From Hoyosella rhizosphaerae (lineage in GTDB: Bacteria > Actinomycetota > Actinomycetes > Mycobacteriales > Mycobacteriaceae), in NCBI RefSeq assembly GCF_014643175.1, contig NZ_BMJH01000001.1, positions 186,001 to 250,000 of the forward strand: a DNA stretch of 64,000 bases, read 5' to 3'. The translations under genes were made by a program, and so were the position numbers. The notes under the pieces were generated by a model. That model made no database searches, was not told where the DNA came from, and saw only the letters and a list, made by a program, of their open reading frames with translations. Shown here in pieces: positions 38,822 through 46,838 of this stretch (positions are counted from its first letter, which is position 1; every line of letters begins with the position of its first letter).

Positions 38822-39841
38822 ATGGCAAATCCTGATCCGGTACACGCTGTGCAGTGGCCCCTCTCGGTGCATCTCGAAACGATCGATGCGATGGTGAACT
38901 TCGAGATCCACAACCACCCGGTCTACACGGGTGTGGAGGTGCAATCCTTCGACGATGAAGCACATGGCACCGGTGTTCTCGTGCTGATGTGCCGCGCCGA
39001 CAACGGCAAGGTAGACGTCTATCAACAGCCGGGTCTGACGATCGACCGATCGGGATACGGCATCGCGGCGGGACTCGGTGATTGGTTTACGGTAGACATC
39101 TCGCCAGCAGTGTTGGAAGTGTCGGATAGCGGAGTCCACGTGGACATCAAGTTCGACGACAAAATTGGCCGGGCGATCGAGATCCAGGTTGACGATCGAA
39201 ATGGCAAACGGCGGTGCACTGCGGAGTTTCTGGCGCCGGTGGGCGCTGAAATTGAGCACCCGACGGAGTTAATGCTCGTCTGGATGCGAAGGTTTGACCT
39301 CGTTCGTCAGACGGGTATCGACCCAGTTGTGCGTATTGATGGGGAGTCCATCAGGATCGGCAGACTCCCTGGTAGGTGGATGCACCGCCGCCACCTGATC
39401 AAAGTGGCATCCGATTTGTGGATAGTCAGCGTGAATCCCGATGAGAGCAAGGGCACTCTCGATGCGCACGGTCCCGGTGAAGCTAACGCCCAACTTCACC
39501 TTTCGCCACCACCCCCAGCGCCTGGAATGCTCAAGCCCGGGGAGGTGCTAACTGGAAAATGGTCGGTGTCGATCGGGGATCACGCAGACGTTGTCAGTGG
39601 CACGTGGAAATGCGCGGGCACTCCAGTCGTAGCACTCACCTTCGCTGTGACGCGCGGTTGGCAGCCACGGCAACTCCCGCTGTTCATGAGAGTCGTTACG
39701 ACAGTGCTGCCGATGTTTCGGCGATGGCCGACGACGTACATGTGGGAAGCGCGAGCTGATGTGCGCGACGGCTACAAGGTAGAGGCCACGTGGCGGCGGA
39801 CTGTGCACAAGAAGAACCTGTACACGAAGGTCACTAGCTAG
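38822..39841 (+). CDS. Protein of unknown function, beta-rich
   Basis: A 339-residue protein from the ATG at 38822; an upstream TTG at 38768 is possible but has no ribosome site. There is no signal peptide or clear membrane helix. The sequence alternates hydrophobic and charged residues like a mostly beta protein and resembles carotenoid/lipid-binding or tocopherol-cyclase-like folds only in general character. I do not recognise catalytic motifs. It is followed by the small ORF at 39941. Confidence 0.65.
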   Translation: MANPDPVHAVQWPLSVHLETIDAMVNFEIHNHPVYTGVEVQSFDDEAHGTGVLVLMCRADNGKVDVYQQPGLTIDRSGYGIAAGLGDWFTVDISPAVLEVSDSGVHVDIKFDDKIGRAIEIQVDDRNGKRRCTAEFLAPVGAEIEHPTELMLVWMRRFDLVRQTGIDPVVRIDGESIRIGRLPGRWMHRRHLIKVASDLWIVSVNPDESKGTLDAHGPGEANAQLHLSPPPPAPGMLKPGEVLTGKWSVSIGDHADVVSGTWKCAGTPVVALTFAVTRGWQPRQLPLFMRVVTTVLPMFRRWPTTYMWEARADVRDGYKVEATWRRTVHKKNLYTKVTS

Positions 39842-39940
39842 CCATTTGTTCCCGCGCGTGTATTTGTAACACTCTGTGCGCCAATGAGGATTAAGGTGAT
39901 GGACTGTGCGTAAGCACGAACCGAATGAGAAGGAGAAAAG

Positions 39941-40090
39941 ATGGGTTCCATCGATTACCTGAACGTCGTCCTCGATCGGACAGCGGGCCTACCGCTACTT
40001 GAGCAAATCGAAACTCTATCCCTCGGAGCTGGTATCTACATCTTCAATGCAATCGCGGCGGTCACCCCAATAACGCCGTGGGCTTACTAA
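39941..40090 (+). CDS. Small ORF, 49 residues, hydrophobic C-terminal half
   Basis: The frame ATG...TAA is preceded by a very strong ribosome site, AAGGAGAAAAG, and followed 18 bases later by a textbook Rho-independent terminator (40108-40141). The product starts Met-Gly-Ser-Ile-Asp-Tyr-Leu, is acidic in the first half and ends in a 20-residue hydrophobic stretch terminating Pro-Trp-Ala-Tyr. No signal peptide. I do not recognise it. Size and make-up recall the short leaderless channel peptides (PorA/PorH type) of mycolate-bearing bacteria, but that is only an analogy. Confidence 0.65.
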   Translation: MGSIDYLNVVLDRTAGLPLLEQIETLSLGAGIYIFNAIAAVTPITPWAY

Positions 40091-40107
40091 ACTTCGCGCA
40101 TACTCTC

Positions 40108-40141
40108 AGGCTCACCCGTCACGCGGGTGGGCCTGTTTTTT
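40108..40141 (+). terminator. Rho-independent terminator
   Basis: AGGCTCACCCG (40108-40118) pairs with CGGGTGGGCCT (40124-40134), one wobble pair, followed by GTTTTTT. It ends the transcript of the 49-residue ORF and faces the convergent siderophore-interacting protein gene. Confidence 0.88.
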
Positions 40142-40190
40142 AGCAAAGCGATGCTCACTGATTGCTTGATGGTCGTGCTCCGGGTGCAGG

Positions 40191-41000
40191 TTACAACCTG
40201 GAGACGCCAAGTGGTTCGGCTTCAACCTCGCGCACCCAGGCAGCCTTCACTGAGCGCCATTGCTCGTCCGTGTGGCCGTGCCGCCAGTAAGGAGAGCAGG
40301 ACAGGTACTCAGGTGTGACGATGTTCTCTCCGAGTAGCACCCGCCGCACTGCCCGTATGGACTCCGCTTCGCCATGGACGAACGCGCTCACGGTGCCGTC
40401 AGTTCGGGGAAGCGCGTGCACTGCCTCTGCCAGCAAGTTCTCATCGTGGCGTCCGGCGCGGTGCACCCAGTGGATGTCAAGATTGCCGGTCGAGCGCAGT
40501 TCGATTTCCCCTGCGGAATCCTCAACCTCGGCAACGATCGTCACACGCCGACCTTCTGGCACGGATTCAGCGGCAACCGCAATGGCTGGCAAGGCACTCT
40601 CGTCACCTACAAACATGTAGCTGTCGGCTTCCGAGTGGGGGCTATATCCGCCGCCTGGTCCTCGGAACTGAAGGCGGTCGCCCGGCTTGGCGTTGAAGGC
40701 CCAGCTACCGGCGTATCCGACGTCGCCGTGTACCGCGAAGTCGAGGGCTAGCTCTCGACGTTCCGGATCCCACGATCGCACGGTGATCCGGCGCGGGAGA
40801 GGCCGGAATTCGCGGGCGTGTTTACGCACGTCGGCCTCATCGAACGGAACCTCATACGGCGCATCGCGTGGAATGAAGAAGGCGTTGACGTAGCTATCTG
40901 CGTACGGGGAGGGGGCGAAGTCGTCGAGTCCTGCGCCGCCGAGCGTGACGCGCACTAGTTGCGGGGTTAGCTGTGTTGTCGCGATGACCTCGCCATGCAT
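40191..41000 (-). CDS. Siderophore-interacting protein (second copy)
   Basis: A 269-residue FAD/NAD(P)H-dependent ferric-siderophore reductase of the SIP family. The ATG at 41000 has AGAAGGAGCC upstream with good spacing; an ATG at 41051 would add a leader through that site. Seen: Arg-Ile-Thr-Val-Arg-Ser-Trp flavin region, Gly-Tyr-Ala-Gly-Ser-Trp, Val-Gly-Asp-Glu-Ser-Ala-Leu-Pro-Ala-Ile, Val-His-Gly-Glu-Ala-Glu-Ser-Ile-Arg, and the C-terminal Tyr-Trp-Arg-His-Gly. It stands alone, with a weak IdeR-like box upstream, and may serve a different siderophore than the NRPS operon copy. Confidence 0.92.
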   Translation of the reverse strand: MHGEVIATTQLTPQLVRVTLGGAGLDDFAPSPYADSYVNAFFIPRDAPYEVPFDEADVRKHAREFRPLPRRITVRSWDPERRELALDFAVHGDVGYAGSWAFNAKPGDRLQFRGPGGGYSPHSEADSYMFVGDESALPAIAVAAESVPEGRRVTIVAEVEDSAGEIELRSTGNLDIHWVHRAGRHDENLLAEAVHALPRTDGTVSAFVHGEAESIRAVRRVLLGENIVTPEYLSCSPYWRHGHTDEQWRSVKAAWVREVEAEPLGVSRL

Positions 41001-41048
41001 GGAGGCTCCTTCTGCTGTGCGATCAAGATTGAAAGCTTCGCATATGAG

Positions 41049-41067
41049 CATAGCCTAGCCTCACTAG
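41049..41067. promoter_or_regulatory. Weak IdeR-like box
   Basis: The segment containing TAGCCTAGCCTCACTAG matches about 10-11 of 19 positions of the iron-box consensus, 49 bases upstream of the SIP start. It is much weaker than the boxes at 7819 and 11391, but the context of an iron-release gene supports it. Confidence 0.45.
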
Positions 41068-41188
41068 CGCCGCATTGTTGCTGACCTGTGAGCTGGACTC
41101 CATCCACGGTTTACGCCTACTTGTGCGGCACTCGTCGCGTGTAGGAGGACGGGTCCACAGTCGCGCGTCCGCACCGATGTCGTGTCGC

Positions 41189-42217
41189 CTACCTCTGCTC
41201 CTCAAGGACTGGTGGCAATCCAAACGATTCGAAGTACGTATCGTCATAGGTGTAGATCTCCGTCACGAGTCCGTCGACTACGCGCAACACATCGATCGCC
41301 AACGCACTGTATTCCGACCCGCCAGGTTGGCGGACGTACATTGCCACCGCAGGTTGACGATTGGCGGTGGTGGCAATGCCTCGCCATTCATCGAAGCCCG
41401 GTTTGCCGAATCCGCCTTCGACCCATAGGTCAACAGCTGCATCTCGTCCGACCCAGACACCAGGTTGAGGCGGCATCGCAAACCGCAGGTCGTCACGCAG
41501 CAGCGTCGTTAGCTTGGTGATATTGAGCTGCTCATGCGCGTCGATATACGCAGAAACGAGGTTTCGTTCATCGGCCGACAACTCGTGAGTGGTCGGCGCA
41601 CGCCAATCTAAACGAGCATCAGGTAATTGCTCACGCATGGTCGCTCGTGCCCTCTGAAGTGCGCTATTAACGGATGCCACGGTGAGGTCAAGAGCGTTTG
41701 CGGTGTGGCTAGCTTGCCACCCAAGGACGTCCCGCAAAATCAGAACCGCGCGTTGACGAGGCGGCAAATGCTGCACAGCGACAATGAACGCTAGCTCAAT
41801 AGTTTCCCGTGCGACAGCTGATTCCTGAGGGTCATCCGGTAGCAATCTGTCTGGATACGGCTGGAGATAACGCACCTCGGTAGTGCCCTCATAAATTTCC
41901 GCCGGAATCGGTGTCCGGTTTTTGCGTTTGTCAAGGAAATCCAAACAGCAATGCGTGGCGATGCGGTAAAGCCATGTACGCAAAGACGACCGGCCTTCAA
42001 AAGTCTGTCGGTGATTCCACGCTCGCAGGAAAGTCTCCTGCGTCATGTCCTGCGCGTCCTCGTACGAGGCCAACATTCGGTAACAGTGCACCTGCAATTC
42101 GCGACGGAAGCGTTCCGTCGCAAGCGCGAACTGACTGGTGTCACCTGATTGGGCTGCGGACATAAACCGCATTTCGTCCGCCCCGATCGGACGCGCTCCG
42201 CCGGTCTTGGTGTCCAT
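41189..42217 (-). CDS. ECF sigma factor with SnoaL-like C-terminal domain (SigG/SigJ type)
   Basis: A 342-residue RNA polymerase sigma factor. The ATG at 42217 has AAGGATCATC upstream. Sigma region 2 is at about residues 18-90 (Asp-Ala-Gln-Asp-Met-Thr-Gln-Glu-Thr-Phe-Leu-Arg-Ala-Trp), region 4 at about 140-195 (Leu-Pro-Pro-Arg-Gln-Arg-Ala-Val-Leu-Ile-Leu-Arg-Asp-Val-Leu-Gly). Residues 210-330 form a SnoaL/NTF2-like domain. Such fused domains replace a separate anti-sigma factor and regulate activity in cis. No anti-sigma gene is adjacent. Close in build to M. tuberculosis SigG. Confidence 0.92.
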   Translation of the reverse strand: MDTKTGGARPIGADEMRFMSAAQSGDTSQFALATERFRRELQVHCYRMLASYEDAQDMTQETFLRAWNHRQTFEGRSSLRTWLYRIATHCCLDFLDKRKNRTPIPAEIYEGTTEVRYLQPYPDRLLPDDPQESAVARETIELAFIVAVQHLPPRQRAVLILRDVLGWQASHTANALDLTVASVNSALQRARATMREQLPDARLDWRAPTTHELSADERNLVSAYIDAHEQLNITKLTTLLRDDLRFAMPPQPGVWVGRDAAVDLWVEGGFGKPGFDEWRGIATTANRQPAVAMYVRQPGGSEYSALAIDVLRVVDGLVTEIYTYDDTYFESFGLPPVLEEQR

Positions 42218-42355
42218 AATGATGATCCTTCCCCGTCTGGATGTGACTATCAATACAGACGACGCAGCACCGGAAAATTCATCGGTGGGTCGGAGTCTTT
42301 GGCTAATTCAGTTGCGCTACGGCCGACGATCAGCGTGAATCGTAGAACGTGAAGA

Positions 42356-42994
42356 ATGCTGGCGGAAGTGGGGCCACCTGTGGAGGTACACCAATACGTA
42401 CTCCTGATTGGAGTGTGGGCCGTGGCCGTTGTCGCGCCAGGTCCCGATACGGTTGTGGTGCTTCGCCAGTCGATTGTCGGTTCACGCACCTCAGGCTTGG
42501 CTGCTGCCGCAGGTATTGTCGTCGGAATAGCACTGTGGATTGTGCTCGCCATGGCGGGCGTCGCCGCACTTGTTTCGGCCCACCCTGCGTTGCTGCCCAT
42601 CTTGCAGGTATTAGGTGGCGGCTTCTTAGTCATCCTCGGTGTTTCGGGCCTGCGTGCGAAACCATCACGCACAGCGGCAGCAGCTCACGGTCGGTCGTTT
42701 TGGATCGGGCTCGCCACGAACCTCGCCAATCCGAAAGCGCTGGTGTTCTTTGCAGCTGTGTTCGCAACGCTAGTACCAGTGACAGCATCACTCGGTGAAC
42801 GTACAGCGGTGTTTGCCATCCTCGTCACAGGCGAGTGGCTGTGGTTCAGCATGCTCGCAGTCTTCGCGTCGTCGCACGGTGGCTGGCTAAGCCGGAAGGA
42901 ACGGCCATTAAACACTGCCGCATCGTTAGTCATCGCCGCGCTCGGTGGCGCATCAATTCTTGCGGGCGCGGCGACGCTTAGCGGAGTTCGTTGA
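42356..42994 (+). CDS. LysE/RhtB-family amino acid exporter
   Basis: A 212-residue membrane protein with about six hydrophobic helices. The N-terminal Ala-Pro-Gly-Pro-Asp motif near residue 27 and the Gly-Leu-Ala-Ala-Ala-Ala-Gly-Ile near residue 50 are typical, as is Leu-Ala-Asn-Pro-Lys-Ala in the middle. These transporters export amino acids or related metabolites. The start may be GTG 42377 rather than ATG 42356. It is divergent from the sigma factor gene and its stop overlaps or nearly touches the next frame. Confidence 0.88.
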   Translation: MLAEVGPPVEVHQYVLLIGVWAVAVVAPGPDTVVVLRQSIVGSRTSGLAAAAGIVVGIALWIVLAMAGVAALVSAHPALLPILQVLGGGFLVILGVSGLRAKPSRTAAAAHGRSFWIGLATNLANPKALVFFAAVFATLVPVTASLGERTAVFAILVTGEWLWFSMLAVFASSHGGWLSRKERPLNTAASLVIAALGGASILAGAATLSGVR

Positions 42995-43083
42995 CTCGGG
43001 AGCCTTTTCGAAGGCTGCCTCTCCTGTCGTATCGTTCGCGTACTGTGATCACCCAAAGCATCAGGAACCGCAGAAGGGCGCAC

Positions 43084-44721
43084 GTGTCCCACTATCAGAC
43101 AGCTGACGCATTAGTACGTATCGAAAACGAACAGGTAATCATCTGGGGGCAGAGGGTGATGCAGATTTCGTTTGGCGACATCACTGCCGTTGCTGCCAGT
43201 GAACCCAGAATGCTGGGGCGAGGTCGCCTTGATATATTCACCGCTGACCAGCGACACACCTTGACTTTCACGCGCGGGCAACTTCGCGAACTCAATGTAC
43301 TTGCGGGCTACCTAGCCCAAATCGCCGACATTAACTCCACTCGTCAACCAGTCTGCGGCTCAGCCAACACGACAGGCGTGAGCTTTGTTTCGTTTGACGT
43401 GGAAACCGCAAATCGAGCACGCGGCAGCATTTGCGCGGTTGGGTTTTCGGTCGTGCATAACGGAGTCATTACTGACACGCGCGCGATCCTATGCAAACCA
43501 CCGAAAAGTCTAGATGGCTTTGACCCCGGGAATGTCCGCGTGCATGGCATCACCCCAAATCAGGTGCGTCGTGCCATCCCGGCGCGGGAGGCTATTGGTC
43601 ACGTTCTTGATATCGCCGGGGGCCTACCTTTGGTGTGCCACAATGCCAGCTTCGATATCAGTGCCTTGCGTGACGCATGTGTGGCTGAGGCCCTCCCCAT
43701 TCCAGAACTGTCGTTTGGCTGCACGCTTACGTGGTCTCGGAAAGATCTATCAAAATTGCAGAATCATAAGTTGCCAACTGTGGCAGCAGCCCTCGGGGTT
43801 AGTCTAGAAAACCACCATGATGCTGGCGCTGATGCATATGCAACTGCGGGGATCTTGCTTAGCCTCACGTCAAAGCGGGGGTCCTCGACTCTCGCCGACT
43901 ACACCACCGCGACCAAGACTCAGTTGGGCTCTTTGGGACCTGCAGGGATTACCGCCTGCAAGGGCACAAATTCGACAAACTCATCGTCTAGGACCCCAAC
44001 TGGAACACCTAGAAGAAGGCCTCCGAAGCCAGACCTGCGCGCGGATCCCACTGGCCCATTGCGTGGGCAGACGATCGTGATTTCTGGCGAGGTCCCAGGA
44101 TTCACTCGCGATGAAGCATGGGACGCGATCGTTGCTGCCGGTGCTACGCCCGAAGACTCGGTAACTAAGCGCTGCACCATACTCGTTGCCGGGGATGGCG
44201 CTGGGGAAACGAAACTAGGGAAGATGCGCCGTCTGGCCGAGACAGGCCACCCCATTGCCTTGGTCGATTCCTCAGAGTTCGCTGAATTACTCGCCGGCCA
44301 GAAAATCGCAGCACTTCCCAACCTCGCCGAAGTCCGAGAGCAGAAGCTCCACCACGCCATGTCGCTCGTTGGCGACGCACCGGCCGAAGCTATACACCCC
44401 TCCGAACTGGTGCGCGGCAAGCACTACACGGCTTGGGTCGAGCCAATTAAACAGCTTAAACGTGACGAGCTCTATGACGAAGCACTTGAGTTGCTACTCG
44501 AATGCGTGACCGCCTGTGAACAACCAGAATCTCGCCACCGCTCGTCGCCTGCACCCTGGTACACAGAACAAGCCGCCATCATTTACCGCAAGCGAAAGGA
44601 CTTCGTCGGCGAAGTTGCCATATTGCAACGCTGGTTAGAGCTAGTGGAAGACGGCTCGCAACGACAGCAGTTAAAGGAACGCTTCGAAAAGGCGCAACTG
44701 CTACTTGCCCGCGAGGGCTAG
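43084..44721 (+). CDS. DEDDh 3'-5' exonuclease with BRCT domain
   Basis: A 545-residue protein starting at GTG 43084, chosen because GAAGGG lies about 6 bases upstream and the sequence before it is not protein-like. Residues 1-80 look like a small beta (PH-like) domain. Residues 100-270 are an exonuclease of the DnaQ/DEDDh group (Phe-Asp-Val-Glu, Cys-His-Asn-Ala-Ser-Phe-Asp, His-His-Asp-Ala-Gly-Ala-Asp-Ala). Residues 325-410 are a BRCT domain (Leu-Arg-Gly-Gln-Thr-Ile-Val-Ile-Ser-Gly). The last 120 residues form a helical module also found in similar actinobacterial proteins. Likely role: DNA repair or end processing. Partners unknown. Confidence 0.85.
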   Translation: MSHYQTADALVRIENEQVIIWGQRVMQISFGDITAVAASEPRMLGRGRLDIFTADQRHTLTFTRGQLRELNVLAGYLAQIADINSTRQPVCGSANTTGVSFVSFDVETANRARGSICAVGFSVVHNGVITDTRAILCKPPKSLDGFDPGNVRVHGITPNQVRRAIPAREAIGHVLDIAGGLPLVCHNASFDISALRDACVAEALPIPELSFGCTLTWSRKDLSKLQNHKLPTVAAALGVSLENHHDAGADAYATAGILLSLTSKRGSSTLADYTTATKTQLGSLGPAGITACKGTNSTNSSSRTPTGTPRRRPPKPDLRADPTGPLRGQTIVISGEVPGFTRDEAWDAIVAAGATPEDSVTKRCTILVAGDGAGETKLGKMRRLAETGHPIALVDSSEFAELLAGQKIAALPNLAEVREQKLHHAMSLVGDAPAEAIHPSELVRGKHYTAWVEPIKQLKRDELYDEALELLLECVTACEQPESRHRSSPAPWYTEQAAIIYRKRKDFVGEVAILQRWLELVEDGSQRQQLKERFEKAQLLLAREG

Positions 44722-44865
44722 AAATCTGCTCAGCCGCCGTAAGGGGGACCTGTTGCCTAAGCGTGCGCCCAGACCTGTCATCGATGAAGTGTCGGTTCCC
44801 CAGATTGGTTTTCGAGGGGATCTGGAAGCTCACCGTAAACTCAGCCGAAACCCGCGATCGGTGCG

Positions 44866-44923
44866 CATGTGCAGAAAAATGCATGCTCTAAAGCCTTGAT
44901 GGTCCTGCATTCTTCTGCACATG
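44866..44923. repeat. 58-nt dispersed palindromic element, copy B
   Basis: Begins CATGTGCAGAAAAA and ends CTTCTGCACATG, giving an almost perfect 17-bp terminal inverted repeat. Its length and ends equal those of copy A at 33492-33549. It lies in the 295-base gap before the acyl-CoA dehydrogenase-like gene; nothing else is recognisable in that gap. Confidence 0.72.
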
Positions 44924-45016
44924 TTGCGGACCCGAAGCTCGCTCACGACCAAACCCCGGCGACCTGGGTGCCGCACGTCCCCATCAAGCCCCGGGCACAC
45001 AGGCTAGGGTCGCTTC

Positions 45017-45943
45017 ATGGATTGCGAGCCACTGCTTCAGCACCTACTTACTGCGCCTACAAAGGCGCCACAAACGGAAACCACGGCCGAGTTCTGGGCC
45101 AGGCACCGCGAGACGGCCCGCCTTTTTCATGAGCCTGTTGATGCCGCAGCCGCCGCGGGGTTTGACGCGAGTTGCGTTGGGCACGCGTTTGGTTCGGGTT
45201 ATCAGGTCGCTTTGCGTGTCCTTGATCCGCAGCTCGGTGAGGGGCTTGCGGCGATGTGCGTCACGGAGGCAGGCGGCGGACACCCGCGCGCGATCACCAC
45301 CACCATCACGCCCGCCGACGGAGGGTGGGTCATCAGCGGAACGAAGACGTTTGTCACCTTCGGGACTGATGCGTCTGAACTGCTCGTCGTTGGCAGCGCG
45401 GGGACCACACCTGACGGGCGCCCCAGACTTCGCGTGGCCCGAGTCTGCGCGAACGAACCCGGTGTCACTGTGACGCCGAGGCCGCCGCTTCCGATGGTCC
45501 CGGAGTTGCCGCATGGTGAAGTTCAGCTTCATGAAGTCCGCAGTACCGAACTGCTCGACGGCGATGGCTACTCTCGGTACGTCAAGCCGTTCCGCACCAT
45601 TGAGGACATCCACGTAACCGCGGCGCTTCTGGGTTGGTTGCTCCGTGTCGCGAGGGAATCGGGCTGGCCGCACGATATTCAGCAGCAGCTCCTTGCCTCG
45701 ATTCTTATGTTGCGTCCTCTCGGGAGCGCGAGTCCTGCTTCGCCCGTCGTACACATTGGTCTTGGGGGAGCGTTGGCTGCGATGGCTCAACTTGTCGAAA
45801 CACTGGAACCTCTGTGGGCGGACGCGGATCCTGACCTGGCCGCGATGTGGCACCGGGACAAAGCGTTGCTGGGCATAGCTGGCCGCGCACGGGCGGCACG
45901 GCTTGATTCGGCGTGGGCGGCGATCAGCACAACTGGGAGCTAA
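45017..45943 (+). CDS. Acyl-CoA dehydrogenase-like flavoprotein, short form
   Basis: A 308-residue protein related to acyl-CoA dehydrogenases, which normally have about 380-400 residues. The middle-domain signature is clear: Cys-Val-Thr-Glu-Ala-Gly-Gly-Gly-His-Pro-Arg, then Gly-Gly-Trp-Val-Ile-Ser-Gly-Thr-Lys-Thr-Phe-Val-Thr near residue 110. The N-terminal helical domain is shortened and the C-terminal helical bundle lacks an obvious catalytic Glu, so it may be catalytically atypical. It is followed after 21 bases by the MoxR gene and may belong to the same unit. Confidence 0.78.
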   Translation: MDCEPLLQHLLTAPTKAPQTETTAEFWARHRETARLFHEPVDAAAAAGFDASCVGHAFGSGYQVALRVLDPQLGEGLAAMCVTEAGGGHPRAITTTITPADGGWVISGTKTFVTFGTDASELLVVGSAGTTPDGRPRLRVARVCANEPGVTVTPRPPLPMVPELPHGEVQLHEVRSTELLDGDGYSRYVKPFRTIEDIHVTAALLGWLLRVARESGWPHDIQQQLLASILMLRPLGSASPASPVVHIGLGGALAAMAQLVETLEPLWADADPDLAAMWHRDKALLGIAGRARAARLDSAWAAISTTGS

Positions 45944-45964
45944 AGGCCACCGTATGCTGACGAG

Positions 45965-46834
45965 GTGGATGAATTGACGGTCGGGTTCTTCACCGACGCC
46001 GACGCGGTGAGCGGGCAACTCGAGGCGGAGGGATATCTGCCGGATGAGGACACGGCGTTGACGGTGTTCCTCGCGGATGTCCTGGGCAAGCCGTTGCTGA
46101 TCGAGGGCCCCGCGGGGGTGGGTAAAACTGAGCTCGCTAAGGCTGTCGCTAGTGCTGCGGGAGTGCCACTGATTCGGTTGCAGTGCTACGAAGGACTGGA
46201 TGAATCGCGGGCGTTGTACGAGTGGAACTATTCGAAGCAGCTGTTGAGCATCCAGGCGGCCAAGGACCCAGGCGGGTCGACTGACGATGTGTTTAGTGAG
46301 CAATTTCTGCTCACCAGGCCGTTGCTGACCGCGATCCGCAGCGAGTCCCGGACGGTTCTGCTTATCGACGAGATTGACAAGACTGACCTTGAGTTCGAGG
46401 GCCTGCTGCTTGAGATTCTGTCGGATTTCCAGGTGACGATCCCTGAACTCGGCACAATGCAGGCCACAGCTAAGCCGTTCGTTGTGTTGACATCGAATGC
46501 GAGCCGCGAGCTGTCGGAGGCTCTGAAGCGACGGTGCCTTTACCTCAACATGGAGTACCCATCGATCGAGCGTGAACGCGACATTGTTCTGCGCCGCATT
46601 CCAGGTATAGATGCCACCCTCGCGCTGCAGCTCGCCGAGACGGTGGACGCCTTGCGTGGGCTTGAGCTGAAGAAGGCGCCCTCGATTGCGGAGACCCTCG
46701 ACTGGGGGCGCACTCTTCGCGCGTTGGGGACGACCAGGCTTGATGGTCGCACCATCACGAAGACCCTGGGCGTGGTTCTCAAGCATGCCTCCGATCATGC
46801 GAAGGCGATTACTGGCTTGAAGCTGACGGAGTAG
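45965..46834 (+). CDS. MoxR-family AAA+ ATPase (CoxD-like)
   Basis: A 289-residue AAA+ protein starting at GTG 45965. Walker A is Gly-Pro-Ala-Gly-Val-Gly-Lys-Thr near residue 50, Walker B Leu-Leu-Ile-Asp-Glu-Ile-Asp-Lys near 140, sensor 1 Thr-Ser-Asn near 178. The segment Leu-Gln-Cys-Tyr-Glu-Gly-Leu-Asp after Walker A is typical of the CoxD/MoxR group. These ATPases work with a von Willebrand factor A protein, encoded 4 bases downstream, to insert metals or remodel target enzymes. The target is not evident here; no CO dehydrogenase genes are in the window. Confidence 0.92.
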   Translation: MDELTVGFFTDADAVSGQLEAEGYLPDEDTALTVFLADVLGKPLLIEGPAGVGKTELAKAVASAAGVPLIRLQCYEGLDESRALYEWNYSKQLLSIQAAKDPGGSTDDVFSEQFLLTRPLLTAIRSESRTVLLIDEIDKTDLEFEGLLLEILSDFQVTIPELGTMQATAKPFVVLTSNASRELSEALKRRCLYLNMEYPSIERERDIVLRRIPGIDATLALQLAETVDALRGLELKKAPSIAETLDWGRTLRALGTTRLDGRTITKTLGVVLKHASDHAKAITGLKLTE

Positions 46835-46838
46835 GGCA

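Noticed and set aside
45044-46798. 584-residue frame on the minus strand
   Set aside because: Antisense to the acyl-CoA dehydrogenase-like and MoxR genes, both with clear motifs; the frame is Arg/Gln/His-rich, as expected of an antisense high-GC shadow.
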